DNA of 64,000 bases, taken from the NCBI GenBank assembly GCA_030374805.1, contig JARGSG010000105.1, forward strand, positions 62,001 through 126,000, read 5' to 3'. The notes beneath the pieces were generated by a model. The model was not told the origin of the DNA. It worked only from the letters and a program-made list of their open reading frames with translations, and did no database searches. Below, piece by piece: positions 61,593 to 64,000 of this stretch (positions are counted from its first letter, which is position 1; each line of letters starts with the position of its first letter). The translations under genes and the position numbers were made by a program. The DNA comes from Gracilaria gracilis. Taxonomy: Eukaryota > Rhodophyta > Florideophyceae > Gracilariales > Gracilariaceae.

Positions 61593-63350
61593 ATGAGCGG
61601 TCAACCTCCGAACTCGGGATACTTCTCCGGATTTCGTTCCGTGCCTCTCCCGCAAAGCGGCAATGCTTCTGGGGCGTCCCAGGGACTCAACGCCAGCGGC
61701 GGGCACATTCTCCCTCCGGGGCAGCAGCCCCATGGTCACGTCATGCAGGAAGTGCCGTGGCCTTCCTACAATGAGCTCGTCGGGCTGAACCCTCGCGTTC
61801 ACGCGCATCTTTTCCGGACTGCTCCGTGGTTTCATCCTACAGCCGTTTTCAACGAGGAGCTCATCGCGTTCTATGCGGACGGTGCTGATCGCCTTCCCGG
61901 GGATCTTCCGGCGTTAGTCACCACTTCGTGGGATTGGCGTCGACGGGTTGCCGTTCCTCCTCATGCAATCGTGCGGCGTTCCGGCGAGTCGCTGGCTTCC
62001 GCTCAGGCGGCATTGGTTCGCTTGGGCTATGCGCGGCAGAGCCGGGCGAACTTCGAGTTCCCAATTCCTGATTCCATCAGCTTTGATCTCCGGTTATACC
62101 GTACTCAGGGCGAGATTTCGTACTGCACCCGCTTGGCGGTGGTTGAGACTTACTCCTGGAGAGGACGTCCCAGTGTACGCCAGGAGGCGGTATGTTGGAT
62201 TCATCCCATCATCCGGGCGGAGTTCAGGTATCTTCGCCGGGAGTCCCGTTCGCGGTGGTTACAGAACTTCATCCGCGATGAGCGCCGTGCGCGTTCCCGT
62301 TTCGGGTTTCTCGTCCCGTATCAAAACACGGAGATCAATCGAATCCGGCACAATCACCGGCTGGGCCGTTATGTTCCCATTCCCACTTGGTGGTCCTCGG
62401 TGGAGGTGTGTCGCGGGTGCTACGTGGAGTTGCCCCCGGTCCTCTCCTATCTTGGCTCCTGCCTCATCGAGGATCCGTATTCCGGACTGTGGTCCGTGGT
62501 GCTCACCGAGTGGGCTATCCGCACCGCGGCTTACCTCCTATGGGAAGTATATGACCAGTATCGACTGTGGTATGTCCCGCCTCGCCTTCGTGCGTGCATC
62601 CGAGGAATCTCGTTGCGGGTCCCTCTGGGAGGTGAAAACAATGCCGAAGAAGTTCGTGGACTCCTCGACGTAATCGACAGAGTTGATTGGGCCAGCGTGC
62701 CCTTCGCTCAGAGCGGCCGCGGGCACGAGGACGGCGGTTTCGACCGGTCTCCGGGACGACGCACGCCATTGGCGGGACACTTCATCTTTTTCAATCCCTG
62801 GGAGGTGCAAGAGATCACCGCAGCTGAAGCGGCAGCTCTCCGGATGGCTCCGAGGTATATCCCTTACGGGCATCCCGTTGGCTTCGTCGATGCTGACGAT
62901 TTTTACCACGCCTACGGCGGTGATGACGACCAAATTATGGACGACGAACCCGAGATGGGGTATGATGACGACGTAGTCGAAGAGGTTCCTTCCGCCAACG
63001 CGGTTGAGCCGACCTCCAATGACACGGCAGCGCCGGGAATGGCGACGGCTGAGCCGGTGAATCCACCGGCGCCCGAACCTTCGTCGGTAGGTGCAGTGGT
63101 GGCTTCCCTTCCGGACGAACCAGAGGTGATCGAGGTGCCTGCCGTCCTCCCCTCTGGGGGTGGAACCGGTGAGGCGGCTGTGATCGCTCAGTTCCTCCGA
63201 GGTGTTGGGCTTTCCGCCACTGTCGCGAGCGGGGACGTCGCCGCAATGCGGGACGCGTTGGCTGCACGCCTTATTGGCGGATCCAATCCCAGCAATGGGG
63301 GTACTGGTGAGGGCGCTCCGGGCCCCTCCAACCAAGGGTCGGGGGCTTAG
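61593..63350 (+). CDS. Unrecognised 585-residue protein, antisense to a second chromodomain element
   Basis: ATG 61593 to TAG. The frame is open further upstream into the LTR, but the first ATG is after the target duplication, so the gene predates the chromovirus. Gly/Ser/Pro-rich start, then a folded-looking Trp/Tyr/Arg-rich part (about 50-400, e.g. WSSVEVCRGCYVELPPVLSY), an acidic stretch (DDDQIMDDEPEMGYDDD) and a Pro/Gly-rich end. No family recognised. It ends 174 bases from the pol stop of the minus-strand element, which suggests an accessory antisense gene of that element. Its leader is split by the chromovirus. Confidence 0.6.
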   Translation: MSGQPPNSGYFSGFRSVPLPQSGNASGASQGLNASGGHILPPGQQPHGHVMQEVPWPSYNELVGLNPRVHAHLFRTAPWFHPTAVFNEELIAFYADGADRLPGDLPALVTTSWDWRRRVAVPPHAIVRRSGESLASAQAALVRLGYARQSRANFEFPIPDSISFDLRLYRTQGEISYCTRLAVVETYSWRGRPSVRQEAVCWIHPIIRAEFRYLRRESRSRWLQNFIRDERRARSRFGFLVPYQNTEINRIRHNHRLGRYVPIPTWWSSVEVCRGCYVELPPVLSYLGSCLIEDPYSGLWSVVLTEWAIRTAAYLLWEVYDQYRLWYVPPRLRACIRGISLRVPLGGENNAEEVRGLLDVIDRVDWASVPFAQSGRGHEDGGFDRSPGRRTPLAGHFIFFNPWEVQEITAAEAAALRMAPRYIPYGHPVGFVDADDFYHAYGGDDDQIMDDEPEMGYDDDVVEEVPSANAVEPTSNDTAAPGMATAEPVNPPAPEPSSVGAVVASLPDEPEVIEVPAVLPSGGGTGEAAVIAQFLRGVGLSATVASGDVAAMRDALAARLIGGSNPSNGGTGEGAPGPSNQGSGA

Positions 63351-63524
63351 TCCATCTTCCACCTGATTCCCGCTATGCGGTGTTGTTGTAGGATATAGCC
63401 TCGATGGCCATTAAACCTACTTCCGTCTATGACGCATATTTTTCCTTTCCTAAGTGCCAGTTTCGTCTTCTCCCACTTCTCAACTTCCTTATAGATGAGC
63501 TAGATTCTTCCCCTTCGGGGCGTG
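63351..63524. other. Short spacer between convergent ORFs
   Basis: No features beyond the two converging stop codons. Confidence 0.5.
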
Positions 63525-64000
63525 TTATCCCACTTGGGCGTTGACAATTGTCGCCGGGAGACCCGTGAGAGTACGCCGATGGTACTGCACCACTTTTGAT
63601 CGTGGGAGATGCTCGATTGGCTCATCCGAGTCAGCCTCGGGTCCGTAGCCGTACCAACGTACGAGATACTGTATGTACACCAACGGGTGATATGATTGTT
63701 CCACTATGTGGTCGACTACGAACTGCTGTCGGAAGACTTCCCGGCCTTGCCGTGTGACTACGACATCCTGCTTCGGAGAGCTCTCCGGCGGCTTCATCGT
63801 GTGTGGCACTGCGTCGGTGCTCCGGTTAAACCGTGGTGTGTCCAACAAGGTTGGTGGAACTGTCTCTTCGCGGTGTGGTCCCCTACTTGGGTCGGTGGTC
63901 ACGCGTCTCGCGGTGTCGGTGTTCCCGTTTTCTTGTTCCCTTAGAGTTCCTTCTCCCGCGGGAGTCCCAGGTGGGCGTACCGCAAGTTTGCGTGGTAGCA
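63525..64000 (-). CDS. C-terminus of a second chromovirus pol, with chromodomain (partial)
   Basis: Minus strand, open to the window edge, stop at 63525. Linker rich in Thr/Pro/Arg, then a chromodomain: FVVDHIVEQ, YLVRWYGYG and EPIEHLPRSKVVQYH, similar in layout to that of the chromovirus at 58.7 kb but clearly different in sequence. The rest of the element lies beyond 64000. Confidence 0.8.
   Translation of the reverse strand, partial: LPRKLAVRPPGTPAGEGTLREQENGNTDTARRVTTDPSRGPHREETVPPTLLDTPRFNRSTDAVPHTMKPPESSPKQDVVVTRQGREVFRQQFVVDHIVEQSYHPLVYIQYLVRWYGYGPEADSDEPIEHLPRSKVVQYHRRTLTGLPATIVNAQVG

Overview
The window reads as nuclear DNA of a photosynthetic eukaryote, most likely a multicellular red alga of the Chondrus type. 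The host genes are almost all single-exon. Two of them look plastid-targeted (a DEAD-box RNA helicase and a HAT/TPR factor of the Mbb1/HCF107 type). There are also a mitochondrial succinyl-CoA ligase alpha subunit, an NC2-alpha histone-fold protein, a eukaryotic tRNA-Thr(CGU), several eukaryotic 5S rRNA genes, GT-AG introns and two superfamilies of LTR retrotransposon. The assignment to red algae is an inference from gene style, not a database match.

Region 1 (1-24 kb) is a duplication mosaic. Related units of about 4 kb follow one another (starts near 1, 3981, 8767, 12543). Each carries a TATA-led, intron-containing leader module called R1 here, a decayed membrane-protein gene and a 5S rRNA gene. 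Part of the array was then copied in inverted orientation: 7197-13652 is repeated as the reverse complement at 17139-23589, leaving a 3.5 kb unique centre. The left arm holds an intact ferredoxin-like/TPR gene and the right arm holds its broken twin. A 225 bp SINE-like insertion with a 12 bp target duplication sits in both arms, so it predates the inversion.

Region 2 (24-41 kb) holds the host genes: two same-frame membrane ORFs separated by one stop codon (24283-26193, minus), a small membrane protein (27607), tRNA-Thr (28575), succinyl-CoA ligase alpha (28860), the HAT factor (30405-32015, minus), a DEAD-box helicase (37427-39727) and NC2-alpha (39955-40677, minus). Three more 5S genes and copies of the Region 1 repeats lie between them. 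One copy is a coiled-coil gene relic interrupted by a perfect 56 bp foldback.

Region 3 (41-48.5 kb) is a copia-type LTR retrotransposon inserted just upstream of the NC2-alpha gene. Its LTRs look identical, yet pol carries three frameshifts and the protease has Asp-Pro-Gly in place of Asp-Thr/Ser-Gly. Between pol and the 3' LTR lies an antisense gene pair, including a putative papain-fold cysteine peptidase. The element is flanked by a perfect 191 bp direct repeat instead of the usual 5 bp.

Region 4 (49.9-64 kb) starts with a fragment of a Tc1/mariner element. Next comes a 9.8 kb chromovirus (Ty3/gypsy with a C-terminal chromodomain) with a clean 5 bp target duplication, inserted into the leader of an unidentified 585-residue gene. 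That gene is antisense and tail-to-tail to the end of a second chromodomain pol at the window edge, so two different retroelements here share a pol-then-antisense-gene layout. The chromovirus is also packed with the interrupted palindrome ACC-N5-GGT, about 72 copies before the 3' LTR in LTR, coding and noncoding parts, where about 2 are expected by chance. I regard this as the most unusual signal in the window.
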